A stretch of DNA of 64,000 bases from Kaistella pullorum (GTDB taxonomy: Bacteria > Bacteroidota > Bacteroidia > Flavobacteriales > Weeksellaceae). Location of the stretch: assembly GCF_014837035.1 (NCBI RefSeq), contig NZ_JACSPS010000003.1:1-64000 (forward strand), given 5' to 3'. The notes under the pieces were generated by a model. The model had not been told where the DNA came from. It saw nothing but the letters and a program-made list of their open reading frames with translations, and ran no database searches. Position 1 is the stretch's first letter. Every line of letters starts with the position of its first letter. Made by a program: the position numbers and the translations under genes. This document shows, piece by piece, positions 1 through 9,377 of this stretch.

Positions 1-21
1 CCCCCCCCCCCCCCCCCCCCC
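1..21. other. Homopolymer run of 21 C at the window edge
   Basis: The window opens with 21 consecutive C followed by ordinary sequence. Nothing comparable occurs elsewhere in the window. It lies just beyond the stop codon of the first gene, so no coding sequence is affected. A sequencing or assembly artefact at a contig end is the simplest reading; a real G/C homopolymer is possible but unusual for this genome. Confidence 0.8.
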
Positions 22-52
22 GCGACCGGTAAAAGGATTTCCGCCTTCGCCC

Positions 53-1345
53 TCACGCAGTGTCAACGTCCAGAATTTCAGCCAGTCTTTTGGTGAGGTT
101 TCTGCGCGAGAAGCGTTCGATATTCTGTGTTTCGGGTTGCGCATCCGCCGATTTCCATAAGTGATATTGCTGAAGAATGAATGTTTTCAACCCATCGATG
201 TCGTCGTAAATAAAATGGCGGCCGGCACCAGTTTCATCCAGGATTTTTTTCACATCGCTGTCTTTCGGTCCGAATGACAGGATTTGGTTTCCGCTCGCAA
301 GGTATTCGAATATCTTTCCCGGAATAATGCCTTTTGAGCTTTCATCTGGAAAATTAGTAATCAGCAGCAAGTCCGAATTCTGCATCTCACGGTTGGCCTC
401 CGAATGCGAAAGATAGCCCAGATTGCGAAGCGAATTTCTAAGCGGCGAGTCCGTAATCTTTTCAAGGATCTTATCATCGATTCTGCCGACGGATTTCAGT
501 TCAAAATCACTTCGGAAGTCGCTGTTTTCCAATAAAATATCATTCAAAACCTTCCAAAGAACTTCCGGATTCCTAAGTTGTTCGAGAACGCCTACATAAC
601 TTAGTGTAAACTTGTTGCTTTTTACTTTTTCAGCAGTTTCAAAGTGGTCAAAACCGTTTGTTATGCAAAAGGCATTCGCGCCCTTTTTGCGGAAATTTTC
701 AGCGTCGACGTAGCTTGTGGCTAGCGTAATGTCGGCATTCTGAAAAACCTGCTGTTCGAGATTTCGGTGCTTTGAATCAGCAGCTTTTGTGAGTTTTAAA
801 TGTTTGTAGTACGAAATTTCCGTCCATGGATCCCGAAAATCTGCAATCCATTTTAGATCCGGAAATTCTCTTTTGAGTTTCAGCCCAATGAGATGCACAG
901 AGTGTGGCGGACCCGTTGTCACCACGGCATCAAAATGATTTTCCGCCAGATATTTTTTTAAAATTTTAACCGAAGGCCTGACCCAAAAAACGCGCGCATC
1001 CGGAATGAAAAAGTTGCCGCGCACCCAAACCGAAAGTTTGGATTTCCAGCTTTGGTTCGCGCCGACATCAAACTGTCCGGCTTTGAATTTTTTGTTTTCC
1101 TTCCCGAAAAATTCCGCAATCTGATAAGGTTCCCAAATCCTGTTTTTGATGATTTCGAGGTCTTCAGCCACATCTTTTTTCAGCGTTTCATCAACAATCG
1201 GATAGCTTGGATTTTCCGGAATGAAAACAGCAGGCTTCCAGCCAAAATCGGGCAGATATTTCACAAATTTTAACCACCGCTGCACGCCCGGTCCACCTGC
1301 AGGCGGCCAGTAGTAGGTGATAATTAAAATTTTCTTCGCTGACAT
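53..1345 (-). CDS. Family 4 glycosyltransferase (GT-B fold)
   Basis: A 430-residue glycosyltransferase that probably moves a sugar from a nucleotide-sugar onto a cell-surface glycan; donor and acceptor cannot be read from sequence. The N-terminal half starts with a beta strand and glycine-rich loop (YYWPPAGGPGVQRW, residues 11-24) and contains TTGPPHS (143-149) and ADFRDPW (168-174). The C-terminal half has GKIFEYLASG (343-352), the sugar-nucleotide binding segment typical of GT4 enzymes. There is no signal peptide, so it acts in the cytoplasm or at the inner membrane. It follows the YfhO gene by 39 bases on the same strand and is probably co-transcribed with it, which suits a role in surface polysaccharide or lipid glycosylation. 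Confidence 0.88.
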   Translation of the reverse strand: MSAKKILIITYYWPPAGGPGVQRWLKFVKYLPDFGWKPAVFIPENPSYPIVDETLKKDVAEDLEIIKNRIWEPYQIAEFFGKENKKFKAGQFDVGANQSWKSKLSVWVRGNFFIPDARVFWVRPSVKILKKYLAENHFDAVVTTGPPHSVHLIGLKLKREFPDLKWIADFRDPWTEISYYKHLKLTKAADSKHRNLEQQVFQNADITLATSYVDAENFRKKGANAFCITNGFDHFETAEKVKSNKFTLSYVGVLEQLRNPEVLWKVLNDILLENSDFRSDFELKSVGRIDDKILEKITDSPLRNSLRNLGYLSHSEANREMQNSDLLLITNFPDESSKGIIPGKIFEYLASGNQILSFGPKDSDVKKILDETGAGRHFIYDDIDGLKTFILQQYHLWKSADAQPETQNIERFSRRNLTKRLAEILDVDTA

Positions 1346-1384
1346 TTATTTAATCCGAAAGAACTTTATTTTAAATACAAAAGT

Positions 1385-3940
1385 TTACGCCACAACATCG
1401 CTTTTGCGCGAACGGAACAGGTACCAAATACCACCCGCGCTGAGCAAAACAAAAAGTATGAATGCGCTGAGTGAGATCACTTTTCCGGTTTGGATTACTT
1501 CAGGTTCAAACACCATCCTTAATACGTGTTTTCCGGCCGGTACATGTACTGCGCGCAGCAGATAATTGGCTTTTATGTACGGAACTTCTGTTCCGTCAAG
1601 GAACATTTTCCAACCTTTAGGATAATAAATCTCCGAAATTACAGCGAGCTGAGGCGTTGCTGAACTGGTTTTGAATTCAAGTTCATTAGGCTGATATGAA
1701 GTTAACTGCAACGATGCCGCATCATCCGGTGCGAACTTTTTGCCGTCGAAATATTTTTTGTCGGAAGCCGCTACTACAGCAACTCTTTTGGTATCCAAAA
1801 CACCGATCTGCGCAAGTTCGTCATTAGGCGAATCCACGAACTGAACCTCGGAAACAAACCATGCGTTGCCGTTCGCCATCGGGTTTGGCACTACTTGCGG
1901 CTCCTCTTTCGAGCCGAAAACCATGTACTTGGTGTTGAGCATATTCAGGATGCGCGGCACCTTAGCGGTATCCATCTTTCCGAAATATTCGTTGATGAGA
2001 TCGTCATAGCGACGTAGTTTCACCGCGTGGTAACCGCCAACCGACGGTTTAAAATAAGAGGTATTGGTCTCGCTGAACGGCCCCAAAACCTGATTGAAAA
2101 TGCGGTAGTGCGTTTTGTCTTTCTCCGCGATCGTTTCGAGGGTTTTGTTGATCGTAGCATTAGCCAAAAGTCCCTGTAGATTTTGGTTTTCACCAACCTT
2201 TTGGATCAGCAGGTCAGAACTTTCGGTCTGGAATGGATTTTCGGTGAACGTGCTGTCAATGAAGTTTTCGTTGTTCAGGTAACGTTTGTTCACACTCCAA
2301 AGATCGAAAAGACTTACCGCGCCGATGATGATCAGCACCACATTCTGCGTCAGCGTTTTCTTTAGACCCAAATAAAGTGCGCCTGCGGTGATTGCGACAT
2401 AAAGAATGGCTTTAACGGCATCAATCCGGAACATTTTATACCGCTCATCGATAAGATAATCGAGCAGATATGGAGGAAGATATGTTTTTTCGGTGGCGGT
2501 ATGAAACCCGAGGACCGACTTTCCGAAAACAATTAATAATAAAATAAAACCTAAGACCCCGCCACTCACATACAGCAGAATTTTCTTTTTGTATTCGTCT
2601 GTCAGTATATTTTCAGGATTGATTTCAGTACTTTCATTCGAATTGAAGAAACGGTAAAGCCCAAGGATCGCGATAAACGGGAAAAGCAGTTCCACCACGA
2701 CCAATATCGAGCTCGGCGCGCGGAACTTATTATAAAGCGGCACGAAATCAATAAATAAATCGGAAACAATTATAAAATTACTTCCCCAAGCCAGCAAAAT
2801 GGTAAGGATCGAAGCACCTAAAATCCAGTATCTGTACTTTTTCCAGGCAAAAAAGAATCCGAGGATGGCCAAAAATACCACCACCGCTCCCTGGTAAGCC
2901 GGCCCGGAAGTGCCGGGCTGCTCGCCCCAGTAAGTTAGTGAGTTGAAGCCCTTCGAAATCTGGTCCATTTCCTCCTGCGACGAAACATTCTGCTGCACCA
3001 TCGCCTGAACTTGCGCCATCATCTCATCAGCACCGTCTTCGTCGCTGGCACCGCCCATCAAACGTGGAATGAAAAGATTTAATGTTTCAAGCTTTCCATA
3101 ACTCCACATCAGCATACTCTCCTTATCCATACCGGATTTTCCGGAAGTATGCGTTTCATTATCTAAAATCTGCTTGCCCCGAACGGTTTCTGTAACATAT
3201 TCTGAATTGGCCAAAAGTCGCTGAGCATTCATCGCCACACCGAACACAAAAGCAAGCGCTAAGACTCCGGACGAAATCCCGAAATGCCGCCACGTAGTTT
3301 TATGCTGAAAGGCCCGAACCAGTTCACTGATAAACAAAAATGCGAGCGCAATGAAGAGATAGTACGTCATCTGCGGGTGATTCGCAGCAATTTGAAGTCC
3401 CATGAACAGCGCAGTCACGATGAAACCAAGAATATACTTTCTCCGGATGTAAACTAGCAGGATGCCCGCCAGCAGCGGCGCGAAATAGGCAACAGTGTGT
3501 ATCTTTCCATTGTGACCCGCCGCCAGCGCGATATAAAAGTATGTGGAAAGCCCAAAAAACGTGGCACCAAGTGCAGCGTATTTCCAGTTTCTTACCGCAA
3601 CCAAACCTAAAAGGAAAAATCCCGCAAACAGCAGAAAGATATAATTAGCAGGTTTTGGCAGAAAATTTAACGCATCGTCAATTTTTTTAATGACGTCACC
3701 GCGAAACTGCGCGCCCATCTGGTAAGTCGGCATCCCGCCAAACATAGAGTCGCTCCAGTAGGTTTCAGAACCATTTTGGGCGCGGTAATCTAAAAGTTCT
3801 TTCGCGCCACCTTTATACTGCACAATATCGTGCTGGTAAAGTTGTTTGCCGAGCAAGACAGGATTTGCATAAAGCAAAGCAAGCACTGCGAACGCGACAA
3901 TACTCACGAGAATGACCACTAATTTCTTATTCTTTGCCAT
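1385..3940 (-). CDS. YfhO family multi-pass membrane protein
   Basis: An 851-residue integral membrane protein of the YfhO family, which is linked to glycosylation of lipids or teichoic acid in Gram-positive bacteria; the substrate in Bacteroidota is not known to me. The first helix spans about residues 8-30. A large extracytoplasmic loop includes YWSDSMFGGMPTYQMGA near residue 60, a hallmark of the family. About a dozen hydrophobic segments follow, then a beta-rich soluble domain (about 560-800), and a last helix just before the basic C-terminus RSRKSDVVA. It sits between a DUF4834-like gene and a GT4 glycosyltransferase on the same strand with short gaps, so an envelope glycan operon is likely. 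Confidence 0.88.
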   Translation of the reverse strand: MAKNKKLVVILVSIVAFAVLALLYANPVLLGKQLYQHDIVQYKGGAKELLDYRAQNGSETYWSDSMFGGMPTYQMGAQFRGDVIKKIDDALNFLPKPANYIFLLFAGFFLLGLVAVRNWKYAALGATFFGLSTYFYIALAAGHNGKIHTVAYFAPLLAGILLVYIRRKYILGFIVTALFMGLQIAANHPQMTYYLFIALAFLFISELVRAFQHKTTWRHFGISSGVLALAFVFGVAMNAQRLLANSEYVTETVRGKQILDNETHTSGKSGMDKESMLMWSYGKLETLNLFIPRLMGGASDEDGADEMMAQVQAMVQQNVSSQEEMDQISKGFNSLTYWGEQPGTSGPAYQGAVVVFLAILGFFFAWKKYRYWILGASILTILLAWGSNFIIVSDLFIDFVPLYNKFRAPSSILVVVELLFPFIAILGLYRFFNSNESTEINPENILTDEYKKKILLYVSGGVLGFILLLIVFGKSVLGFHTATEKTYLPPYLLDYLIDERYKMFRIDAVKAILYVAITAGALYLGLKKTLTQNVVLIIIGAVSLFDLWSVNKRYLNNENFIDSTFTENPFQTESSDLLIQKVGENQNLQGLLANATINKTLETIAEKDKTHYRIFNQVLGPFSETNTSYFKPSVGGYHAVKLRRYDDLINEYFGKMDTAKVPRILNMLNTKYMVFGSKEEPQVVPNPMANGNAWFVSEVQFVDSPNDELAQIGVLDTKRVAVVAASDKKYFDGKKFAPDDAASLQLTSYQPNELEFKTSSATPQLAVISEIYYPKGWKMFLDGTEVPYIKANYLLRAVHVPAGKHVLRMVFEPEVIQTGKVISLSAFILFVLLSAGGIWYLFRSRKSDVVA

Positions 3941-3993
3941 GTTTTAATTAATAAAAACCCTTTAAAATTAAATAATTAAAAAGGGTTAAGCTA

Positions 3994-4215
3994 TTATTTG
4001 TTCTTATCGTTTATTTCTTCGTACTCCACGGTCTCTGCGTCCCAGTTGAGTTTTGAATCCAGTTTTTTCTTAGATTTTGATGTCGTCTGATTTTTATTTC
4101 CCGGTGACGCTGGGAATTTATAAAACGAGACAAAGAAAAGCCTTTTCAAAATATTCCACAGGAAAAAAATTATAATTACCGTGAGAATTATTTCTAATAA
4201 ATACTTCATTTTCAA
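3994..4215 (-). CDS. Small single-pass membrane protein (DUF4834-like)
   Basis: A 73-residue protein with one hydrophobic helix (about residues 5-25) followed by a basic, lysine-rich stretch and an acidic C-terminus. Layout and length resemble the DUF4834 family of flavobacterial membrane proteins, whose function is unknown to me. It lies 53 bases upstream of the YfhO gene and 34 bases downstream of a lipoprotein gene on the same strand, so it is probably part of the same transcript. The start could also be the second Met at 4209. No catalytic motif is visible. Confidence 0.6.
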   Translation of the reverse strand: MKMKYLLEIILTVIIIFFLWNILKRLFFVSFYKFPASPGNKNQTTSKSKKKLDSKLNWDAETVEYEEINDKNK

Positions 4216-4249
4216 TCGGTTATTTAGAAGGTTTTGTGAGAAAACAGTG

Positions 4250-5305
4250 TTATCTGGCCGGATTCACCTGTACAAGTGAGTTGGATGTACTTTTCATCGT
4301 CTGAGATTGCTTCCCGTCTGAAAGCGTCTCGCTTTGCGAAGTCTTTACCGTAATCGACTGGTTTTTGATCCAACCTGAATTTTGGTCCAGGATAATCTTA
4401 CCGTTCTGGGAAAGTTCTGAACTCATGCTACGCGTGATTCCTTCCTGCGTTTTCTTGTCGCTTTTTTTCGGAATTCCACCCACAACCGAAATCTCAGCAA
4501 CTCCGTCACCCACTTTCTGTAAGGTATATGTAGTGGTGAGTTTTATTTTTCCGTCTGGCGTTGCATTTTCACTCACCGACCATTTGTCACCTATTTTAGC
4601 ACCTTTTGCAGGCAATAAAAGCAAGTTTTTAGTGAACTGGTCTTTTAGGATTATTTCATTGAAAGATTCTTTGAAACCCTGCGTAAATGCCGTTTTTTGT
4701 TTGGCATCTTTAAGCAAAGTACTTACGGCAGCTGTAACCTTTGTATAAATTGGGTCAAAGCCGTTAATTGAAACCACTTCCCCGTTTTCCTTCATTTTCA
4801 GGTTGAGTTTATTACCAACGAGCGCCTTATTCACTTTGTACATCATTTTCAGCTGCTCATCTTTTGGTTCGGCCTGGCGCGTATCTACCGAAATGCTTTT
4901 TCCGTTCGCGGCCTGCGTGTTCTTTTTAGCCAAAAGATCTATTGTGATGTCGTAAACACCGTTCTCGAACTTATTTACCTTAAAGGACATCTCATCGCGG
5001 CTTTCGCTGGTTCCGCTCTGGGTTTTCCCGTCCGGCGCCGTCATGGTCTGCTGGTCTTTCTGGTAAGTAGTGAGCGGATAAGATTTGCCAACTTCTAACT
5101 TAAAACGCTGCGTATACACGCCGTCTATTTCTTTTATGGCTGGATCTGCCACTGCATTTGCGGCCGTTTGTGCAGAATCTTCTGCAGGAACTTCCACCGT
5201 GATAGTTTCACCCGTTTCGGGGTCAACTTTGGTAACTGTTTTGGTTTCTTTTGAACAGGAAGATAACGTGAACGCAATCAGGGCGATTGCTGTAAGGTTT
5301 TTCAT
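4250..5305 (-). CDS. Lipoprotein of unknown function (DUF6263-like)
   Basis: A 351-residue predicted lipoprotein. The N-terminus is a lipoprotein signal with the lipobox cysteine at residue 17 (TLSSC), so it is anchored to a membrane on the periplasmic side. A short low-complexity acidic and threonine-rich linker follows (about 20-55), then a soluble beta-rich domain of about 280 residues with alternating polar and hydrophobic positions. I believe it belongs to the DUF6263 family but cannot confirm this without a profile search. It is the first gene of a closely spaced leftward run with the DUF4834-like, YfhO and GT4 genes. No enzymatic motif is seen. Confidence 0.65.
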   Translation of the reverse strand: MKNLTAIALIAFTLSSCSKETKTVTKVDPETGETITVEVPAEDSAQTAANAVADPAIKEIDGVYTQRFKLEVGKSYPLTTYQKDQQTMTAPDGKTQSGTSESRDEMSFKVNKFENGVYDITIDLLAKKNTQAANGKSISVDTRQAEPKDEQLKMMYKVNKALVGNKLNLKMKENGEVVSINGFDPIYTKVTAAVSTLLKDAKQKTAFTQGFKESFNEIILKDQFTKNLLLLPAKGAKIGDKWSVSENATPDGKIKLTTTYTLQKVGDGVAEISVVGGIPKKSDKKTQEGITRSMSSELSQNGKIILDQNSGWIKNQSITVKTSQSETLSDGKQSQTMKSTSNSLVQVNPAR

Positions 5306-5427
5306 TAAATTGGTTTTCGAAAAAATTAAATAAAATGGACCCCAGATTGGCTGAATCTGGCCATGAGGCGCAAATTTAAGTTTTTATTTGTGACCTTTTT
5401 AAATATTATAAGTTTTTAACGGCTTTG

Positions 5428-5880
5428 TCATTGAAGGTTTATCCCACCAAAACGAACGAAGCTGCCGACGACCATCATCGCAGCACCGAGCAGTGTGACA
5501 GACCAGATATGAAATGCCATTACCGAAAGGCTCTGCGGGCGAAGTTTGGGCAAAACGAAAATATTGGCGCTCAGCGCGAACAACACGGTGATGAAAAGTA
5601 ATGAAAGTTTCAGTGACACCACCGTTTCAACCGGATCAGCGAAATGAAACCATCGGCCGGCATTCACGCCCAGCTGATAAGCCATCCAGATTCCTGTGAT
5701 GACCATCACGAGCAGCGCAGGAAGGCCGATACGCTCGTATTTCTTCTCAAATTTTAAAAGAATTTCAGGATCTTTTTTGCATAGAACTTCCGGCAGGATG
5801 ATGAATGATAATATCAAATGGCCGCCGACCCAGATGGCTGAGCCCAACAGATGAAGTATCAGTAAAAGATGATGGGACAT
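5428..5880 (-). CDS. CopD-family copper resistance-like membrane protein
   Basis: A 150-residue membrane protein with four hydrophobic segments, resembling the CopD domain (copper resistance D, DUF2269-like). His residues sit in the first helix (MSHHLLLILHLLGSAIWVGG) and in the loop GRWFHFADP, which could bind copper or haem. I chose the Met at 5880; the reading frame stays open to 6039, but that upstream part is not membrane-protein-like and overlaps the divergently transcribed peptidase gene that starts at 6015. The role in copper handling is inferred from the family only. Confidence 0.72.
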   Translation of the reverse strand: MSHHLLLILHLLGSAIWVGGHLILSFIILPEVLCKKDPEILLKFEKKYERIGLPALLVMVITGIWMAYQLGVNAGRWFHFADPVETVVSLKLSLLFITVLFALSANIFVLPKLRPQSLSVMAFHIWSVTLLGAAMMVVGSFVRFGGINLQ

Positions 5881-6014
5881 AGCAGGTATTTTGAGTTCCT
5901 GATCTTCGTAAGAATAGTTCTTCAACAGATCAGTAAAACAAATATAAAACTTAAATAAGTAAATTTGCACCTTTCGAAAAAGTATAGGAAACCCCTTTAA
6001 AAATAGTAAAGAAG

Positions 6015-8042
6015 ATGAAAAATCCACTGTTAGAAACATTTCAGACCAAATATAATTCGGCTCCGTTTGATTTTATTAAAGAAGAGCACTTTCAGCCTGC
6101 GTTTGAAGAACTGGTCCGGCAGGCAGAAGCTGAAATTGACGCGATAGTTGAAAATCCGGAGGCACCGACTTTTGAAAACGTGATCGAAGCGTTGGCCTAT
6201 TCAGGTTCTCAACTCGACATTGTTTCCGGCATATTCTTCAATTTAAATTCAGCGGAAACCAATGATGAGATTCAAAAGATAGCGCAGGAAGTATCGCCTC
6301 TACTGACCGAATTCTCTTCAAAAATTTCACAGAATGAAGAACTCTTTCGCAAAGTAAAGGCGGTATACGACAATACTCCGAGCGAAAATCTAAACGGTGA
6401 ACAACAAATGTTGCTAAATGAAACGTACAAAGGATTCGTGCGAAGCGGAGCATTGCTTGGCGAGGACGAAAAAAACACGCTTAAAGACATCAACATCGAG
6501 TTGTCTAAAAAATCACTTCAGTTCGGTCAAAATGTCCTGGCGGAAACCAACGCCTATTTCCGTCATATCACAAACCGCGAAGAATTGGCCGGCGTGCCAG
6601 AGGCTATTCTTGCCCAATATGAGGCTGAAGCCAAAGAGCGGAACCTTGATGGATATGTCGTTACACTGCAGTTTCCGAGTTTTGTGCCGCTGATGAAATA
6701 TGCCGAAAACCGTGAACTTCGCCGTGAAATTTCGATTGCAAACGGCCAGAAATCATTTAAAAACAACGAGTTCGATAATCAGAAACTCATCCGTGAAATC
6801 GTGCAGCTGAAAGATGAAAAGGCAAAGATCTTAGGCTATACGAATTATGCACAGTTTGTGTTGGAAGAAAGGATGGCTAAAGCGCCGGAAAAAGTGGAAA
6901 CATTCCTGCAGGAACTTTTGGCTAAAGCGCAGCCATACGCTGAAAAAGAAATTGAAACACTTAAAGAACTTGCAACAAAAGACGGAATTGACGAATTGCA
7001 GAGCTACGACCATGCTTTTTACGCAGAAAAACTCCGCAAACAGAAATTCGATATTGATGATGAGGAACTGAAGCCTTACTTCCAGCTTGATAAAGTGCAG
7101 GACGCAGTTTTTGGTTTGGCCAAGCGGCTTTTCGGGCTAAAATTTGTGGAAACAACGGACATTCAAAAGTATCATCCGGAGGTGAAAACGTACGAGATTT
7201 TCGAGGATGATGCGTTCAAGGCCTTACTCTACACCGACTATTTCCCGCGTGCCGGAAAACGCGCAGGCGCCTGGATGACGAGCTACAGAAGCCAGTTTAA
7301 GAAACACGGAGCTGATCACTGCCCACACATTTCGGTGGTTTGCAATTTTTCTAAACCAATGGGCGATATGCCAAGTCTGCTCACCTTTCAGGAAGTCACC
7401 ACACTTTTCCATGAATTCGGGCACGCACTCCACGGAATTCTGGCAGATACCACCTACCCAAACCTGTCGGGAACGTCTGTGAAATGGGATTTTGTCGAGT
7501 TGCCTTCCCAGTTTATGGAAAATTACTGCTACGAACCTGATTTTTTGAAATCTTTCGCGGTACATTATCAGACAGGTGAAGTTTTATCCGATGAAAAAAT
7601 TGAAAAGATTTCCAGTTCCAAAAACTTTATGGAAGGCTACCAGACCATGCGCCAGCTTGGTTTTGGTTTGCTCGATTTGGCGTATCACACAAAAGCGGCC
7701 AATGTAGATGATATCAAAACATTTGAAACCCAGGAAACCGAAGCCACAAATCTCTATCCTGCCAATCCGGAAACAGCTTTGAGCCCGAGTTTCTCACACA
7801 TTTTCCAGGGCGGCTATTCTGCAGGTTATTATTCGTACAAATGGGCGGAAGTATTGGATGCGGACGCGTTTCAATATTTCAAGGAAAACGGAATCTTCAA
7901 TCCGGATATCGCGCAAAAATTTAAGAAACTGTTGTCGTCCGGCGGCACGGTTGATCCGATGGAATTGTATAAGTCTTTCCGCGGCAGCGAGCCAAAAATT
8001 GAAAGTTTGCTCAAACGCGCCTTTGGTGACCAACAGATTTAA
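6015..8042 (+). CDS. M3 family zinc metallopeptidase (oligopeptidase A / Dcp type)
   Basis: A 675-residue cytoplasmic peptidase of the thimet-oligopeptidase family M3, which cleaves short peptides. The zinc site is clear: HEFGH at residues 466-470, with the third ligand Glu495 in the segment WDFVELPSQFMENY. The C-terminal motif SAGYYSYKWAEVLDADAFQYF is also typical. Length matches bacterial peptidyl-dipeptidase Dcp and oligopeptidase A (about 680 residues). There is no signal peptide. It is transcribed divergently from the CopD-like gene and followed by a hairpin terminator. Dcp versus OpdA specificity cannot be settled from sequence alone. Confidence 0.95.
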   Translation: MKNPLLETFQTKYNSAPFDFIKEEHFQPAFEELVRQAEAEIDAIVENPEAPTFENVIEALAYSGSQLDIVSGIFFNLNSAETNDEIQKIAQEVSPLLTEFSSKISQNEELFRKVKAVYDNTPSENLNGEQQMLLNETYKGFVRSGALLGEDEKNTLKDINIELSKKSLQFGQNVLAETNAYFRHITNREELAGVPEAILAQYEAEAKERNLDGYVVTLQFPSFVPLMKYAENRELRREISIANGQKSFKNNEFDNQKLIREIVQLKDEKAKILGYTNYAQFVLEERMAKAPEKVETFLQELLAKAQPYAEKEIETLKELATKDGIDELQSYDHAFYAEKLRKQKFDIDDEELKPYFQLDKVQDAVFGLAKRLFGLKFVETTDIQKYHPEVKTYEIFEDDAFKALLYTDYFPRAGKRAGAWMTSYRSQFKKHGADHCPHISVVCNFSKPMGDMPSLLTFQEVTTLFHEFGHALHGILADTTYPNLSGTSVKWDFVELPSQFMENYCYEPDFLKSFAVHYQTGEVLSDEKIEKISSSKNFMEGYQTMRQLGFGLLDLAYHTKAANVDDIKTFETQETEATNLYPANPETALSPSFSHIFQGGYSAGYYSYKWAEVLDADAFQYFKENGIFNPDIAQKFKKLLSSGGTVDPMELYKSFRGSEPKIESLLKRAFGDQQI

Positions 8043-8047
8043 AAAAA

Positions 8048-8085
8048 AATCAGATGAGATAAACGTCCCATCTGATTGTTTTTGA
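8048..8085 (+). terminator. Rho-independent terminator after the M3 peptidase gene
   Basis: Inverted repeat AATCAGATG ... CATCTGATT (8048-8056 and 8069-8077) followed by GTTTTTG, six bases after the stop codon. Confidence 0.8.
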
Positions 8086-8101
8086 ATTTGTACTAAATAT
8101 T

Positions 8102-9112
8102 TTACTGCTTAATCATCTTCACGACTTTCTTGTTCGAACCGTCGTTCACTTTCAGCATGTAGCTGCCTTTGGCCAGTTCAGCAACATTGTAAGATTCATC
8201 ATAAGGCATTGTTTTTACAAGTTTTCCGGACATGTCATAGACAGAAACCGTAGTTCCCACGCGTTGACTTTCAGCCGGCAGATTAAGCTTGAAAACATCT
8301 TTTACAGGATTTGGATAAACCACTACTCTGTTGTCAAACTGCACGTTTTCATTGGTTCCTAAAACAGTATAATTCACAATGAACGGCAAATCCATCGTAT
8401 AATCGGGTGCGGTTGTCGGGTTGCCATCATCTACAAGTGCATTCCAGACTGCATTTGTGCCGTCATACTGCATTGCATTGAAAGTTGACAGACCACGTGA
8501 ACCCACGATTGTAACCGGCGGCGTAAAACCTCCGTTTGTTGTCACCGCGCTTTGGATCTGGTATTTCATCCAATATGTACCGGCAGTCAGGGTAACCGGC
8601 GCGTTTGCGGTAAGTTTCCAGATTTTTCGTGTAGTGGTAGTTGCAGCTGGGGTTGGAACCATCGTATTGAAAATACGGTACATCAACCCGTCCGCTGATC
8701 CGCTCATTCGGTTTGTGGTATCATCACCAAAGACGACGGAACTACCTGACACGGAAGGATTCCCGTTCAGAATACTCAGCCTTAAAACGTTAAATGGTGA
8801 TGTGCTGCCAGTAAATCCCGTCTGATATGCAAACCCCTCTATGGTTGAGATCTGCCACGACTGTCCGGCAGGAATAATGAAATCATCAGCGAGGAAGAAA
8901 TTTGCAGTACCGAAGAGTGCTGCTGTGTAACCTGCCGTGGTATTGGATTCTGTCGTGTTTCCGGTGTTGTTCTGCACCTCAGACCAAGTGTAACCCGCGG
9001 GTGATGCAGTTCCGTTTTTGGCAGTTGGACCGGTACTCAATCCTCCGTTATTGTATTGGGAGAACGCAAAAAGTGGCACCAGGGCCACCAAAGAAAGTAA
9101 TTTTGTTTTCAT
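8102..9112 (-). CDS. Secreted protein with T9SS type A sorting domain
   Basis: A 336-residue exported protein. Residues 1-19 are a signal peptide ending AFSQ, consistent with Sec export to the periplasm. The C-terminal 75 residues (from about 260, beginning VVVYPNP) form a type A T9SS sorting domain ending in a Lys-rich strand (KKVVKMIKQ), so it should cross the outer membrane and be released or attached to the surface. The middle 240 residues are rich in Thr, Ser, Gly and Asn and look like a beta-sandwich; I recognise no catalytic motif. Function unknown; adhesion or binding is possible. It stands alone between two terminator-flanked units. Confidence 0.85.
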   Translation of the reverse strand: MKTKLLSLVALVPLFAFSQYNNGGLSTGPTAKNGTASPAGYTWSEVQNNTGNTTESNTTAGYTAALFGTANFFLADDFIIPAGQSWQISTIEGFAYQTGFTGSTSPFNVLRLSILNGNPSVSGSSVVFGDDTTNRMSGSADGLMYRIFNTMVPTPAATTTTRKIWKLTANAPVTLTAGTYWMKYQIQSAVTTNGGFTPPVTIVGSRGLSTFNAMQYDGTNAVWNALVDDGNPTTAPDYTMDLPFIVNYTVLGTNENVQFDNRVVVYPNPVKDVFKLNLPAESQRVGTTVSVYDMSGKLVKTMPYDESYNVAELAKGSYMLKVNDGSNKKVVKMIKQ

Positions 9113-9304
9113 GATAAAATGTTTTATTTGTATTGTAAAGTTAAAATATTTACGAATACCGCAACACTTTATTGAAATATTTTTTTAATAAAGATTAGCT
9201 TAGCGAAATTTTTACTGAATGCTTTGAGAATTCGGCAGTATTTTGAGCTTCCTTTCTATATTTTTAAATATTTAAAATTTTCAAATGCTTGAACTTAATC
9301 TAAA

Positions 9305-9337
9305 TGCAAAAAAATCATCTTCAAAAGTGAAGATGAT
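9305..9337 (-). terminator. Rho-independent terminator for the panD operon
   Basis: Inverted repeat ATCATCTTC / GAAGATGAT (9314-9322 and 9329-9337). Read on the minus strand it is followed by a run of seven T. It lies 41 bases after the flippase-like gene. Confidence 0.8.
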
Positions 9338-9377
9338 AATATAAATAATCGCGCAGGTGCAGATGCATTAACCTTAG

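Noticed and set aside
8421-8825. 134-codon plus-strand open frame
   Set aside because: Shadow of the T9SS-sorted protein; composition reflects the Thr/Gly-rich coding strand.
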